A stretch of 64,000 bases of DNA, taken from Neoalteromonas flava (GTDB lineage: Bacteria > Pseudomonadota > Gammaproteobacteria > Enterobacterales > Alteromonadaceae). Location of the stretch: contig NZ_PEAX01000003.1 in NCBI RefSeq assembly GCF_002807685.1, forward strand, positions 496,001-560,000. The letters run 5' to 3'. Positions 43,252-53,700 of the stretch are shown here, piece by piece (within the stretch, counting starts at the first letter, position 1; the number at the start of each line of letters is the position of its first letter). The notes below the pieces were generated by a model, which saw only the letters and a list, made by a program, of their open reading frames with translations, did not search any database and was not told where the DNA came from. The translations under genes and the position numbers were made by a program.

Positions 43252-44123
43252 TGTCAGTTTTAATTAATAAAGATACTAAAGTTATCTGCCAAGGTTTCAC
43301 TGGTGGACAAGGTACGTTCCACTCAGAGCAAGCTATTGCGTATGGAACGCAAATGGTCGGTGGGGTAACTCCAGGTAAAGGTGGAACAGAGCACCTAGGT
43401 CTTCCCGTATTTAATACAGTACGTGAAGCAGTAGAGGCAACTGGCGCAACGGCAACCGTTATCTACGTTCCAGCACCATTCTGTAAAGACTCAATTGTTG
43501 AAGCTGCAGACGCAGGTATCGAGTTAATCGTATGTATCACAGAAGGTATTCCTACGTTGGATATGCTGTATGTGAAAGAATACGTTGAGTCAAAAGGCGT
43601 GCGTATGATCGGTCCAAACTGCCCAGGAGTTATTACTCCGGGTGAGTGTAAGATCGGTATCATGCCTGGTCATATCCACAAGCCTGGTAAAGTCGGTATC
43701 GTATCGCGTTCAGGTACATTGACTTATGAAGCGGTTAAACAAACCACTGACGAGGGCTTTGGTCAATCTACTTGTGTTGGTATTGGTGGTGATCCAATCC
43801 CAGGCTCAAACTTTATCGACATCCTAAAGTTGTTCCAAGATGACCCTCAAACTGAAGCGATAGTTATGATCGGGGAAATTGGCGGTACTGCAGAAGAAGA
43901 AGCTGCAGCCTTCATCAAAGACAATGTTACCAAGCCAGTTGTTTCATATATTGCCGGTGTTACTGCACCTCCAGGTAAACGTATGGGACACGCGGGTGCA
44001 ATCATTGCTGGCGGCAAGGGTACAGCGGACGAGAAATTCGCAGCGCTTGAAGCAGCCGGTGTGAAAACGGTACGTTCACTGGCTGAAATTGGTGCAGCAT
44101 TGCGTGAAGCAACCGGTTGGTAA
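43251..44123 (+). CDS. sucD: Succinyl-CoA synthetase alpha subunit
   Basis: The CoA-binding subunit with the phosphohistidine. It has 290 residues (289 in E. coli). CoA-binding [19 protein letters not shown] is at the N-terminus, [11 protein letters not shown] in the middle, and the phosphorylated His in [17 protein letters not shown] near residue 247. It overlaps sucC by one base. A strong rho-independent terminator follows within 50 bases, ending the TCA-cycle block. Confidence 0.97.
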   Translation: MSVLINKDTKVICQGFTGGQGTFHSEQAIAYGTQMVGGVTPGKGGTEHLGLPVFNTVREAVEATGATATVIYVPAPFCKDSIVEAADAGIELIVCITEGIPTLDMLYVKEYVESKGVRMIGPNCPGVITPGECKIGIMPGHIHKPGKVGIVSRSGTLTYEAVKQTTDEGFGQSTCVGIGGDPIPGSNFIDILKLFQDDPQTEAIVMIGEIGGTAEEEAAAFIKDNVTKPVVSYIAGVTAPPGKRMGHAGAIIAGGKGTADEKFAALEAAGVKTVRSLAEIGAALREATGW

Positions 44124-44142
44124 AAACGATTTTTGCTAATTT

Positions 44143-44169
44143 AAAAAGCCCGCATTTGCGGGCTTTTTT
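44143..44169 (+). terminator. Terminator of sucCD
   Basis: Perfect 11-base arms AAAAAGCCCGC and GCGGGCTTTTT with loop ATTT, ending in a run of six T. It lies 20 bases after the sucD stop and is nearly symmetric, so it could stop transcription from either side. Confidence 0.92.
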
Positions 44170-44311
44170 ATTGTCCAAATGCGGTAAGTCGGTAGTAAAT
44201 AAGGCTTAGATTTTACTCATAATACCCACTGATAACTGCTTGCCTCGTTCACTAAAATTAGAAGTTTACGACCTAAATAGGCTATTCGAACTTCATCAAA
44301 TTGAGCGGTGA

Positions 44312-44323
44312 TTTATGCATAAA
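44312..44323. promoter_or_regulatory. Perfect palindrome TTTATGCATAAA
   Basis: A 12-base perfect palindrome in the receptor 1 upstream region. A second partial copy, TTTATGCAT, lies at 44360-44368, and TATGCAT recurs in the operator-like element. It may be an additional regulator site. Confidence 0.35.
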
Positions 44324-44433
44324 ATTGTTATGTGTTAACTCTGGACGGGGTGGCCATAATTTATGCATGCCATTAAGCTATTGATAATAAAGAACAAAAA
44401 AAAACCTGTTAACTTTTTGTAATAAAATTTCAC

Positions 44434-44447
44434 TGAATACGTATGCA
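44434..44447. promoter_or_regulatory. Operator-like element, copy 1
   Basis: TGAATACGTATGCA is a near-palindrome centred on CG: the half-sites TGAATAC and (reverse complement) TGCATAC differ at one position. The same 14 bases occur at 50648 before receptor 2. The CpG-centred symmetry is typical of LacI-family operators, and LacI-family regulators are known for maltodextrin genes in this bacterial group. The regulator is not in the window. Confidence 0.6.
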
Positions 44448-44578
44448 TACAATTGTGGTGTTAACAATTTATTCATAACATCCCCCCTGAATTTTAATAG
44501 GTGAAATAGTAGCCGCAATAACCATTCACTAGCGGATAACTACTTTTCAGCTAATTCACAAACAGGAACGGGACACAC

Positions 44579-47362
44579 ATGACGCATTTCAAACCAAATT
44601 TAATCAAGGTCGCTTTGATTTCGAGCGGCTTTGCATTCGGCGCTGGGCAGGCGATTGCTCAGGAAGAACAAACGCAAGCAGAACAACCGGACTACGAAGT
44701 CATTCAGGTTTCAGGTATTCGTGGTAGTTTGCAGCGCGCACAAGCCATCAAAATGGACAATACGTCAATCGTTGAAGCATTGTCTGCAGAAGATATTGGT
44801 AAATTGCCAGATACGAGTATTGCCGAGTCACTTGCTCGTTTGCCGGGTTTAGCTGGTGAACGTCGTGACGGGCGCACCAGTGGTCTATCGGTGCGTGGTT
44901 TTAACGAAAACTATATTGGTACCTCGTTAAATGGCCGAGAATTACTCGGTATGGGTGACAACCGCGGTGTGGAGTTTGACTTATATCCATCTGAAATTAT
45001 CGCTAACGTTCTAGTTTACAAAACGCCAGATGCATCATTACAAGCGCAAGGTATTGGTGGTACGGTCGATTTACAAACAGTAAACCCATTAGGTAAAGAC
45101 CGTACGATCACATTTAACGGTTTGTTGGAGCAAAATGGTAAGGACTCAGCGAACCCAGACTTTGACGACCAAGGTCACCGTTTCTCTCTTAATTATGTAG
45201 ACAGTTTTAATGATGACACTTTAGGCGTGGCGCTTACGATTGCATCGATGGAATCGCCAAGTCAGGAAGATCAATTCCGCGGTTGGGGATACACCAACGC
45301 GAATCCTGACAAAGCTGCACCAGGTGTAACAGTACCAGAAGGTACACAAATTCTAGGTGGTCACGATTCATTCGTACGTTCTGCCATGATGGAAAGAAAC
45401 TCATTGGCTGGTGTTATTGAGTGGGCGCCAAGTGACGAGCTAACAGTTAAACTAGATGCTTTGTACATTGACTTCCAAGAAGACAAAGTCTTCCGTGGAA
45501 TTGAAGAAGGTGGCGCAGAGTGGGGCACTCAGAACTACACTATTACAGAAGTACAAGATGGCTTTGTTACCGCAGGTACATTTGCGGACTTCTTCTCAGT
45601 TATTCGTAACGATGCTGAAAGTAAAGAAGCTGAATTGACGACTTTCGGCTTAAATGTTGAGTATGTCATCGATGAAAACTGGGTTGCCGAGTTTGATTTC
45701 TCTACAGGCGATGTTGAGAAAACCATCACTAATATAGAAAGTTATTCAGGTGTTGGTCGCGCAGGCATCGACGGACGCCCAGCAATTGCTCGTTCATGGA
45801 CAATGACACCTCAGGGTGCTGTTTATGGCGACCATCCATCATTGCCGACATTAGACTACACCGATCCAAGTTTGATCCGCTTAGCTGGACCACAAGCTTG
45901 GGGCAATCCGTTATTTGGTAGTGATTCACAAGACGGTTTCGTTAACCAACCTGTATTTGATGAGTCATTAGACTCATTCCGCGCTCAACTTGACGGTTAC
46001 GTTGAATACGGCGTTATCACAGGGGTTGAAGCTGGGGTGATTTATTCTGACCGCAGCAAAACCAAAATCAATAACGGTGCTTATTTGACGGCGCCAGAAT
46101 ACCCAGCAGATGGTCCAATTCCAAATGTATTGGGTGTTGCTAATCTTGATTTCATCGGCATCAACGGCGTCTTGGCGTATGATGCGTTAGGCCTGTTTAA
46201 CAGTGGTTATTACATTTCAAACGACGCCGGTTTAGTGCAAAACGACCGCTTGGGTGATACCTATAAAGTGGAAGAAGAGTTACTAACAGTTTACACAAAG
46301 TTCGATCTTGAGGCTGAAATTGGTGATACCTATTTACGCGGTAACTTCGGCGTACAGATTGTTGATGTAGACCAAAGCAGCTCGGGCTTTAGTACCACTA
46401 CAAACGCGAATGGCTTTACTGAGGCAGTTGCTGTTGAAGGGGGCGCAGACTACACCAGCGTACTACCGAGCTTAAACTTAAGTTTGGAAGTTGCTGATCA
46501 ACAGTTCGTACGTATGGCCATGAGCCGCGTAGAAAGTCGCCCGCGTATGGATGATATGCGTCCAAATGCACAGGTAAGCTTTGCCTTTAATGATAACCAA
46601 ATTACCAATTCAGATCCGCAAAATGGTCCTTGGAGCGGTAGTGCAGGTAACCCAGGTTTGCGTCCGTTGGCGGCAAACCAGTTTGATTTAAGCTATGAAA
46701 ATTATTTTGCTGAATCAGGTTTCTTTGCCGTTGCTTTCTTCCTTAAAGATTTGCGTAACTGGCACCGTGATTCAAGCTTGTTGGCGGATTTTGAGTCAGT
46801 GTACATTCCTGGTTTCCACCAAGGTTCTGAAGGTCAAACGCCGGCGACCTTCCAGGGTTTAGTTAGCGCCAAAGAAGACGGTTTAACCGGTACGGTGCAA
46901 GGTTGGGAAATCCAAGCCAGCGTTCCATTTGATGTGTTCCATGAAAGCCTTGAAGGTTTTGGTATGTTTGCCAGTGCGACGTTCATGAATGGTCACTTAA
47001 ATGACGGTACCAATATCCCTGGTCTTTCTGATGAAGGTTATCAGTTAACCGCGTTTTATGAAAAAGCTGGTTTTGAGTTCCGAGTATCGGGTCGTAAACG
47101 TTCAGAATTCAATACCGAAACCCGCGGTTTAAGTTTGTCACTGGTAGAAACCTTCGACCAAGGTGGTGAGTTGTGGGATGCGCAAATTGCCTATGACTTC
47201 AGTGAGTCAGGTATTGACGTGCTTGATGGCTTACGCATTACCTTACAAGGTCAGAACTTAACGGATGAAGACACTTTGCAAACAAACTCTGATGCAAGAG
47301 AAGTGACGCGCTATCAGTCTTTTGGTCGCAACTTCTTGTTAGGATTTAATTACACGTTCTAA
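44579..47362 (+). CDS. TonB-dependent receptor 1
   Basis: A 927-residue outer-membrane transporter of the Caulobacter type (TIGR01782-like). Residues 1-27 are a signal peptide ending AQA-IAQ. A TonB-box-like EVIQVSG near 40 leads into the plug (SLQRAQAIKMDNTSIVEAL, EDIGKLPDTSIAESLARLPG, LSVRGFNENYIGTSLNGREL). The barrel runs from about 190 to the terminal phenylalanine (FNYTF). Similar receptors in Alteromonadales and Caulobacterales import oligosaccharides. The halogenase gene and the pullulanase downstream suggest an alpha-glucan ligand. Two terminator-like hairpins separate it from the next gene. Confidence 0.93.
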   Translation: MTHFKPNLIKVALISSGFAFGAGQAIAQEEQTQAEQPDYEVIQVSGIRGSLQRAQAIKMDNTSIVEALSAEDIGKLPDTSIAESLARLPGLAGERRDGRTSGLSVRGFNENYIGTSLNGRELLGMGDNRGVEFDLYPSEIIANVLVYKTPDASLQAQGIGGTVDLQTVNPLGKDRTITFNGLLEQNGKDSANPDFDDQGHRFSLNYVDSFNDDTLGVALTIASMESPSQEDQFRGWGYTNANPDKAAPGVTVPEGTQILGGHDSFVRSAMMERNSLAGVIEWAPSDELTVKLDALYIDFQEDKVFRGIEEGGAEWGTQNYTITEVQDGFVTAGTFADFFSVIRNDAESKEAELTTFGLNVEYVIDENWVAEFDFSTGDVEKTITNIESYSGVGRAGIDGRPAIARSWTMTPQGAVYGDHPSLPTLDYTDPSLIRLAGPQAWGNPLFGSDSQDGFVNQPVFDESLDSFRAQLDGYVEYGVITGVEAGVIYSDRSKTKINNGAYLTAPEYPADGPIPNVLGVANLDFIGINGVLAYDALGLFNSGYYISNDAGLVQNDRLGDTYKVEEELLTVYTKFDLEAEIGDTYLRGNFGVQIVDVDQSSSGFSTTTNANGFTEAVAVEGGADYTSVLPSLNLSLEVADQQFVRMAMSRVESRPRMDDMRPNAQVSFAFNDNQITNSDPQNGPWSGSAGNPGLRPLAANQFDLSYENYFAESGFFAVAFFLKDLRNWHRDSSLLADFESVYIPGFHQGSEGQTPATFQGLVSAKEDGLTGTVQGWEIQASVPFDVFHESLEGFGMFASATFMNGHLNDGTNIPGLSDEGYQLTAFYEKAGFEFRVSGRKRSEFNTETRGLSLSLVETFDQGGELWDAQIAYDFSESGIDVLDGLRITLQGQNLTDEDTLQTNSDAREVTRYQSFGRNFLLGFNYTF

Positions 47363-47376
47363 CCCTGGACGAAGAA

Positions 47377-47417
47377 CGCAACCCGTACCGTGTTTCCGCG
47401 GGTTGCGATTTTTCTTT
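47377..47417 (+). terminator. Terminator after TonB receptor 1
   Basis: Nine-base arms CGCAACCCG (47377-47385) and CGGGTTGCG (47399-47407) with a 13-base loop, followed by ATTTTTCTTT. It lies 14 bases after the receptor stop. Confidence 0.8.
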
Positions 47418-47426
47418 AATTTGGAT

Positions 47427-47455
47427 AAAACCACTTAGTAATAAGTGGTTTTTTT
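47427..47455 (+). terminator. Second hairpin, directly before halogenase 1
   Basis: Perfect 11-base arms AAAACCACTTA (47427-47437) and TAAGTGGTTTT (47442-47452) with loop GTAA and seven or more T in the right arm and tail. It ends only about 13 bases before the halogenase ATG at 47468, so no promoter fits in between. It may be an attenuator. Confidence 0.75.
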
Positions 47456-47467
47456 ATAGAGTGAAAA

Positions 47468-48955
47468 ATGCAGCCAATTAAAAAACTAGTGATTCTGGGT
47501 GGTGGCACTGCCGGCTGGATGTCAGCAGCGCTGATCAAGAAGATCATTGGCCCTGCCGTCGACATTGTGCTCATAGAGTCCGATACCATAGGCACTGTTG
47601 GCGTTGGTGAAGCCACTATTCCTCCCATTCGTCTAGTCAATCAAATTCTAGGTATCCAAGAGCAAGATTTCGTTAGAGAAACCAAAGCGACATGTAAATT
47701 AGCGATTCGTTTTGAAAATTGGTTCAATCAAGGCGAGCACTACTACCACACGTTTGGTGCGCCGGGTAAGAGCATGGCGTTTTGTCATTTTCACCATTTC
47801 TGGCAACGTGCTAATCAATTAGGGCACCAAACTAACCTTTGGGAATACGATTTAAACTACCTAGCCGCGGAGGCGGGTAGGTTTGCTCAAATAAACAGTA
47901 AAGATCCGATCATAGAATTGCCGTTCGCTTATCATTTCGATGCAGGTTTGTATGCACAGTACCTGCGAAAACTAAGTGAAAAAATGGGCGTTCGGCGTCA
48001 GGAAGGCTTGGTTGATAAGGTAATCACTGCTGATAATGGTGATGTATCTGCACTGCAACTAAATAGTGGCGAGCATATCGAAGCCGATTTTTTCATCGAT
48101 TGTTCCGGCTTCAAAGGGCTTTTAATTCAGCAAACGTTGGGTGTGGGTTACGATGATTGGAGTCACCTGTTACCCTGTGACAGTGCATTGGCCGTGCCGT
48201 CAGAGCGTCATGAACGTACGGTACCCTATACGCGCTCGATAGCTCATCAAGCGGGTTGGCAATGGCGTATTCCATTGCAACACCGAAATGGTAATGGGCA
48301 TGTTTTCTGTAGCCGGTTTATGTCGGTAGATGAAGCAACTCATGTGTTGATGTCTAACCTCGATACTGCGCCGTTGGGAGAGCCCAAGCTCATCAACTTT
48401 ACCACGGGGCGGCGGCGAAAGCAGTGGCATAAAAATGTTCTTGCGGTGGGTTTATCCAGTGGCTTTTTAGAGCCGTTGGAATCGACCAGTATTCATTTGA
48501 TCCAATCTGCGATTGTGCGTTTTGTACAGTTGTTTCCCCATCAGCAAGTCGCCGCGTCGGCGGTGGCTGAGTATAACCAACAATCGGAATTAGAATTTAA
48601 CCAGATAAGAGACTTTTTAGTCTTACATTATGTGTTAAACAACCGTCAGGGCGAGTCGTTTTGGGACACAATGCGACAATTGGAGATCCCAAGTTCGCTG
48701 CAACAAAAAATGAATTTGTTCGCACAAACAGGCAAGTTATTTCGCGAAGCTAACGACTTGTTTCTGGAAAGTTCTTGGTTGCAAGTCATGCTTGGGCAGG
48801 GGATTATGCCCAAAGACTATCACCCGATGGCAAATAATATGTCAGAACAGCAACTTATTTCCATGCTCGAGTCTGTACGCCAAATCAAACGGGACCCGTT
48901 AGCAAAATTACCGCTACATGATGATTATCTAAGTAATTTATGTGAGCGTAATTAA
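47468..48955 (+). CDS. Flavin-dependent tryptophan halogenase family protein 1
   Basis: A 495-residue enzyme of the PrnA-type FADH2-dependent halogenase family. Visible features are the FAD motif GGGTAGW at 11-17, GVGEATIPP at 45-53, a lysine at 77 in TCKLAIRFENW that aligns by eye with the catalytic Lys79 of PrnA, the halogenase signature W264-Q-W266-R-I268-P, and FLEPLEST with Glu338 where PrnA has Glu346. All catalytic residues seem intact. No flavin reductase gene is nearby. It sits between TonB receptors, a setting in which family members are known but whose substrates are mostly unsettled. The ATG follows GAGTG. Confidence 0.9.
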   Translation: MQPIKKLVILGGGTAGWMSAALIKKIIGPAVDIVLIESDTIGTVGVGEATIPPIRLVNQILGIQEQDFVRETKATCKLAIRFENWFNQGEHYYHTFGAPGKSMAFCHFHHFWQRANQLGHQTNLWEYDLNYLAAEAGRFAQINSKDPIIELPFAYHFDAGLYAQYLRKLSEKMGVRRQEGLVDKVITADNGDVSALQLNSGEHIEADFFIDCSGFKGLLIQQTLGVGYDDWSHLLPCDSALAVPSERHERTVPYTRSIAHQAGWQWRIPLQHRNGNGHVFCSRFMSVDEATHVLMSNLDTAPLGEPKLINFTTGRRRKQWHKNVLAVGLSSGFLEPLESTSIHLIQSAIVRFVQLFPHQQVAASAVAEYNQQSELEFNQIRDFLVLHYVLNNRQGESFWDTMRQLEIPSSLQQKMNLFAQTGKLFREANDLFLESSWLQVMLGQGIMPKDYHPMANNMSEQQLISMLESVRQIKRDPLAKLPLHDDYLSNLCERN

Positions 48956-48966
48956 GGTTTTGAAGA

Positions 48967-50442
48967 ATGACTAAATCGGTTGTTATAGTCGGTGGTGGCA
49001 CTGCCGGATGGATGGCAGCGCACTTGTTTGTGCGCCAGCTACCAGAAGCGAAGGTAACACTCATTGAATCCGATACTATAGGCATTGTTGGGGTTGGTGA
49101 AGGTTCAACGCCGACGTTAAAGCGCTTTTTCGACATTTGCGATATTCCTGAACGGGAATGGATGCCGTGTTGTAATGCGACTTACAAAGTCAATATTCGC
49201 TTTGAGGGATGGAGCCCACGTTCTGGCAATGCTAGTTATAGTCACCCCTTTATCAGTCAGGTGGATACCTTTACGGAACGGGCATTTGAAGTGAATTGCC
49301 GGACGCGGCGATTAGGGCTAAATACGACAACGAGTCCAGAAAAATTCCTGCTCAATGGGGTGCTTGCAGCACAGAACAAAGCGCCAATAACACCTCCGAA
49401 TTTTCCCTTTCGAATGGAATACGGCTATCACTTTGACGCTTATTTACTAGGGCAATTTTTACGTGAAAAGGCTAAAGCCAGAGGCGTTACTCATATTGTT
49501 GCGGATGTAGAATTCGTTGATTCTCACCCCAATGGTGCTATTGCTGGGCTGCGGCTGAATGATGGTAGAGTAATTGACGGTGATTTGTTTGTTGACTGCA
49601 GCGGATTCGCCGCGATTTTAATGCAAAAGACGCTGAAAGTGCCGTTTAAGTCGTTTGGCGATAATTTATTTAATAATGCTGCGGTTGTTCTAGCGACTGA
49701 AGCTGCAGAGACTATTCCTGTTGAAACTACGTCAACAGCACTTACGAATGGCTGGTGTTGGTCGATCCCACTAACCAATCGAACAGGAAATGGTTATGTG
49801 TTTAGTGATGAATTTATCTCTGCTGATTCTGCGGAAAAAGAGCTTCGTCAACATTTAAATGTCGCTGACAATGTCGCTGCTCGGCATTTAAAAATGCGTG
49901 TTGGACAGCTCGAGCAGCATTGGGCCCACAATTGCCTTGGCCTTGGCTTAGCGCAGGGATTTATTGAGCCTTTGGAAGCTACGGCCTTGCATCTGGTGCA
50001 AGTGTGCGTTGAGATGTTTATTGATAAGTGGCGGGAAGGCCAGTTCAGTAATCAATATCAAAAAGATTTTAATCAGTTGATGAATGAGCGATTTGAACGG
50101 GTGCGTGATTACATTGTTGCTCACTATAAATTAACTACACGGGATGACAGCGACTATTGGCGAGCTAATCAAGCGAATATGCAGTTTTCAGATTCACTCG
50201 GGCATATTTTAGATGTGTGGTTTAAACGCGGGGATTTGCGTGAGGAGATCCAGCGTCAACAGTTAGACAGTCACTTTGGTTCGGTATCTTGGCATTGTTT
50301 GCTGTCTGGATATGGTGCTTATCCACCACTGGCGGCAAAGCAGCCAGGTAAAGGCGATCTGTATATTGAAAAAGACGTTGAGAGGCTGCTAGAGGGCTGC
50401 GCATTAAATTTCCCTTCACACGCCAAAGCACTTGCCAGATAA
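48967..50442 (+). CDS. Flavin-dependent tryptophan halogenase family protein 2
   Basis: A second family member, 491 residues, 11 bases after the first and clearly cotranscribed. It has GGGTAGW at 10-16, GVGEGSTPTL at 42-51 (GEGSTP in place of GEATIP), Lys74 in ATYKVNIRFEGW, the signature W263-C-W265-S-I267-P, and FIEPLEAT with Glu337. The two share motifs but are well diverged, so this is an old pair, not a recent duplication. Substrates are unknown. As in copy 1 the flavin must come from a reductase elsewhere. A stem-loop follows at 50566. Confidence 0.9.
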   Translation: MTKSVVIVGGGTAGWMAAHLFVRQLPEAKVTLIESDTIGIVGVGEGSTPTLKRFFDICDIPEREWMPCCNATYKVNIRFEGWSPRSGNASYSHPFISQVDTFTERAFEVNCRTRRLGLNTTTSPEKFLLNGVLAAQNKAPITPPNFPFRMEYGYHFDAYLLGQFLREKAKARGVTHIVADVEFVDSHPNGAIAGLRLNDGRVIDGDLFVDCSGFAAILMQKTLKVPFKSFGDNLFNNAAVVLATEAAETIPVETTSTALTNGWCWSIPLTNRTGNGYVFSDEFISADSAEKELRQHLNVADNVAARHLKMRVGQLEQHWAHNCLGLGLAQGFIEPLEATALHLVQVCVEMFIDKWREGQFSNQYQKDFNQLMNERFERVRDYIVAHYKLTTRDDSDYWRANQANMQFSDSLGHILDVWFKRGDLREEIQRQQLDSHFGSVSWHCLLSGYGAYPPLAAKQPGKGDLYIEKDVERLLEGCALNFPSHAKALAR

Positions 50443-50565
50443 CGCTAACTGAGCTTTGAGTTTCTCCCATTAAGTTCCGTTTTCAAGCTGTTAACATCTA
50501 TCAATGAATCACTTCGATTCACCAACTTTCCTTCAACAAATTTAAATTTACCATCTCAATGCAAG

Positions 50566-50598
50566 CGCTTAACCACTAATAAAAACAGTGGTTTAGCG
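50566..50598 (+). terminator. Hairpin after halogenase 2
   Basis: Twelve-base arms with one mismatch (CGCTTAACCACT at 50566-50577 and AGTGGTTTAGCG at 50587-50598) around a 9-base A-rich loop. Only a short T run follows, so it is either a weak terminator or an RNA-stabilising hairpin for the halogenase transcript. Confidence 0.5.
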
Positions 50599-50647
50599 TA
50601 TTTGAGGGCGCTGAGCTGTGTGTGAAAAAATTGTAAACAAGAGTGAT

Positions 50648-50661
50648 TGAATACGTATGCA
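50648..50661. promoter_or_regulatory. Operator-like element, copy 2
   Basis: TGAATACGTATGCA, identical over 14 bases to the copy at 44434. It lies 9 bases upstream of the candidate -35 TTGACC at 50671 and about 120 bases before the receptor 2 start codon. Confidence 0.6.
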
Positions 50662-50783
50662 GTTCATTGTTTGACCATTGGGGGAGGGGTACTATTAAGT
50701 TGATTACTATAATTAGGTCAGCGTCTATGTGGTGCAGTTAAACGCAGATAGCGACCTATTACACAACTGCAATGGGACAACAC

Positions 50784-53700
50784 ATGCAAAAATTCAAACC
50801 CAGTTTGATCACCGCAGCGCTTGTTGCCAGTGGATTAGCGTTTGCCAGCCAACCGCTATATGCACAGGAAGCTGAAAGCCCAGAGGTGCCAGAAGAAGAG
50901 ACCATCGAACGTATTGAAGTCCGCGGCTTCAGTACCAGTTTGATCCAGTCACTTAACCAAAAACGCTTTGGCGATACTGTTTCTGAACAGTTATCTGCCG
51001 ACGACCTTGGCGGATTGCCTGATGTGTCGATGGCAGACGCTTTGACGCGCCTACCCGGAATATCCGCAGTGCGAACGGGGGGACAAGCGGCTGAGATCAA
51101 CATACGTGGTCTTTCTGGTGGTTTTGTATTTTCTACCTTAAATGGTCGTGAACAGGTATCTACCAGTGGTACGCGTTCGATTGAGTTTGATCAATACCCT
51201 TCTGAGCTGATTAATTCAGCTGCGGTTTATAAATCGCCAAAAGCTTCTTTGGTTGAAGGTGGTGTTGCCGGTACTGTTGAACTGCGTACCGCGAATCCTT
51301 TGTCAATTGAAGAGCAACACAAATTCAATGCTAATTTGCGTGGTATGTACAACGACCGTGCGGATGAAATTCCTGATGGGGAAGAGTTTGGTCATCGTTT
51401 GAGCTTCTCCTATCAGGGCAAGTTTATGGATGATACTTTGGGCGTTGCATTAGGTTACGCACGTTTGTATCAACCCAGTGTTTCAACTCAGTTTATTGGT
51501 TTAGCCTACAATGCCGTAACCGATGTGGACGGCATATATTCAAACTCTGAGTGTGCACAAGATGATATTGCACCGGAGTGTGAGCTCATTTCAGAAGGCT
51601 TCGAAATGCAGCATAAAGGTGGTGAAGAAACCCGTGATGGTTACGTTGCTGCCATCGAGTGGGCACCAGTAGATAATTTCACCCTAAAGGCTGATGCTTT
51701 CGTATCGAAGTTCGATTCAGAAGCGTTTGCACGCGGCTTCCGCGTCAAGCTTGGGGGAGTAAATTCGTCAATTACCAATCCAGTGGTTGTCAATCGCAGC
51801 GTTGTCGGTGGTACTTTTACCCGCACAGCCGATAGCTTTACTCGCGTTGAATTAGTTAATGATGATAACCAAGACTTTGATCAAGTAGAAAGCTACGGAA
51901 TAAATCTTGATTGGGACATCAATGACGATTGGTCAGCGCAATTCGATATTTCGCTATCTAAGGCAGAAAGTAATTTTAGAAACGGTTTGCTATGGTCTCT
52001 GGTTGGTGAGGATGCGAATGCCGCTAACCCTCGATTTGATGAAAATATCTCGATTTCTTATCAATTGAATGGCTTAAATTTACCTGATTTAGCGTTTAAT
52101 CAAGCGCCATTATTTACTGATTTAGATCGTGTAATGGTCAGTAAATATGGTATTTACCCATTTCAAAACGATGATGAATTGGATGCCTACCGGCTAGACT
52201 TCCAGTACGCACTTAATGATCTTCCTTTTTCAAGCATTGAATTTGGTGCGCGTTACTCTGATAGAGAATACAGCAATGATCGCAGTGTGTTTGAATATGG
52301 GAATGATTCAGCATTTTCTGCGAGCCAACCACCATTGCGCTTGACGCAAGATATGGTTGAAATTGTGAATTGGCAGGGGGATTTTGGTTATTTCCCTAAT
52401 TATTTAGCGATTGATTTGGATGCGGCATTAAACGCGTGGTTCCCGGGTGGCATTCCACAACCTCAACAAACCTGGGGGCCGGGTGCTGCGGGCGTGATCA
52501 ACGGTCCAGGTACTGGCCCTTCAACGGCATGGTCAGTACAAGAAAGCGGCGATGTATTTGAAACCGTAAATGCTGCCTATTTAATGGCGAATATCGATAC
52601 TGAAATTGGCGATATTCCAGTCACAGGTAACGTCGGTGTTCGTTATGTTCGTTCTAAACAGGCATCGACCACGCTGCAACGTGCGACTCGATTTATCGAA
52701 GATCCAGTTTCAGGTACTTCGGTAGAAGTGAGCGATCCGACTCAAGGTGCGCAAAACATCACCGATGAGGCAGGCTTGATTAATAACTTCTATCGTCCTG
52801 CAGTTATCTCGCACGAGTACTCGGATCTGCTACCAAGCATCAACTTGAATTTCGCACTGACTGATTCATCGCAATTGCGGGTTGCAGCAGCGAAAGTGAT
52901 GGGTAGAGCGCCGATTAACCGTTTCGCAGCGAATGCCTCTACGTCGGTAGAAACGGTTACCGCAGTGCAAGATCGCGATAGTGGCGAGGTGACAATTTCT
53001 ACTCCTACGGCACGGATCAATGGTTCTGCTCGAAACAGCCCATACCTTGAACCGTTCTACGCGACACAATATGACATCTCGTATGAATATTACTTCCAGG
53101 ATACTGACGGCGCGTTTATCGCAGCAGCGTTCTACAAGGATATTGAATCATTCATCGAAAACATTGCAACCGAGCCGTACGACTTTGAAGGTAACGGATT
53201 TATTGTTCCAGACTCAATACAAGTACCGGTTTTCTTAGAGCCTGAATTTGATGGCCAAGAACCAGAGCTTGCTCGTGATGCGAACGGTGATCCTGTATTT
53301 GTAACTGTGCCAACCGAAAATGGTCGCTATGAAACCGCGGTAAACAACGCGGAGGGTGGATATATCCGAGGTTTAGAATTTGCGTATACGCAAATCTATA
53401 GCATGTTACCGGGTCTGTGGTCTGGTTTAGGCATGAACGCAAGTTACTCATTTACTGAAAGTGAGATCTCTTTAACTACGGGCAATGGCGTTTTCGCGAG
53501 CAGTCTACCGGGACTTTCCGAGAATGTGGCACAAGTCACCTTATTCTGGGAATACGAAGGGTTTGAGACACGCATCAGTGGGCGTTACCGTGACCAGTTT
53601 GTGTCAGAGCAGGTAGCGGTAAATGACCAAACCGTTAATTTTGATTCTGAAATGGTGGTTGATTATCAAGCGTCTTATGAAATCAATGAAAATATGAGCG

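Larger units (their letters stand above)
44170..44578 (+). promoter_or_regulatory. Upstream region of TonB receptor 1
   Basis: About 400 AT-rich bases without an ORF. It holds the 14-base operator-like element at 44434 and three TATGCAT motifs (44315, 44363, 44443), the first inside a perfect 12-base palindrome. No convincing -35/-10 pair could be fixed. The leader to the ATG at 44579 ends in GGGACACAC, matching the leader of receptor 2. Confidence 0.6.
50443..50783 (+). promoter_or_regulatory. Upstream region of TonB receptor 2
   Basis: About 340 AT-rich bases without an ORF. It contains AAGCGCTT at 50563, a hairpin at 50566-50598, the operator-like element at 50648, and a candidate promoter TTGACC (50671-50676), 16 bases, TATTAA (50693-50698) just downstream of that element. 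That order would let a repressor bound at 50648 interfere with transcription. Confidence 0.55.
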
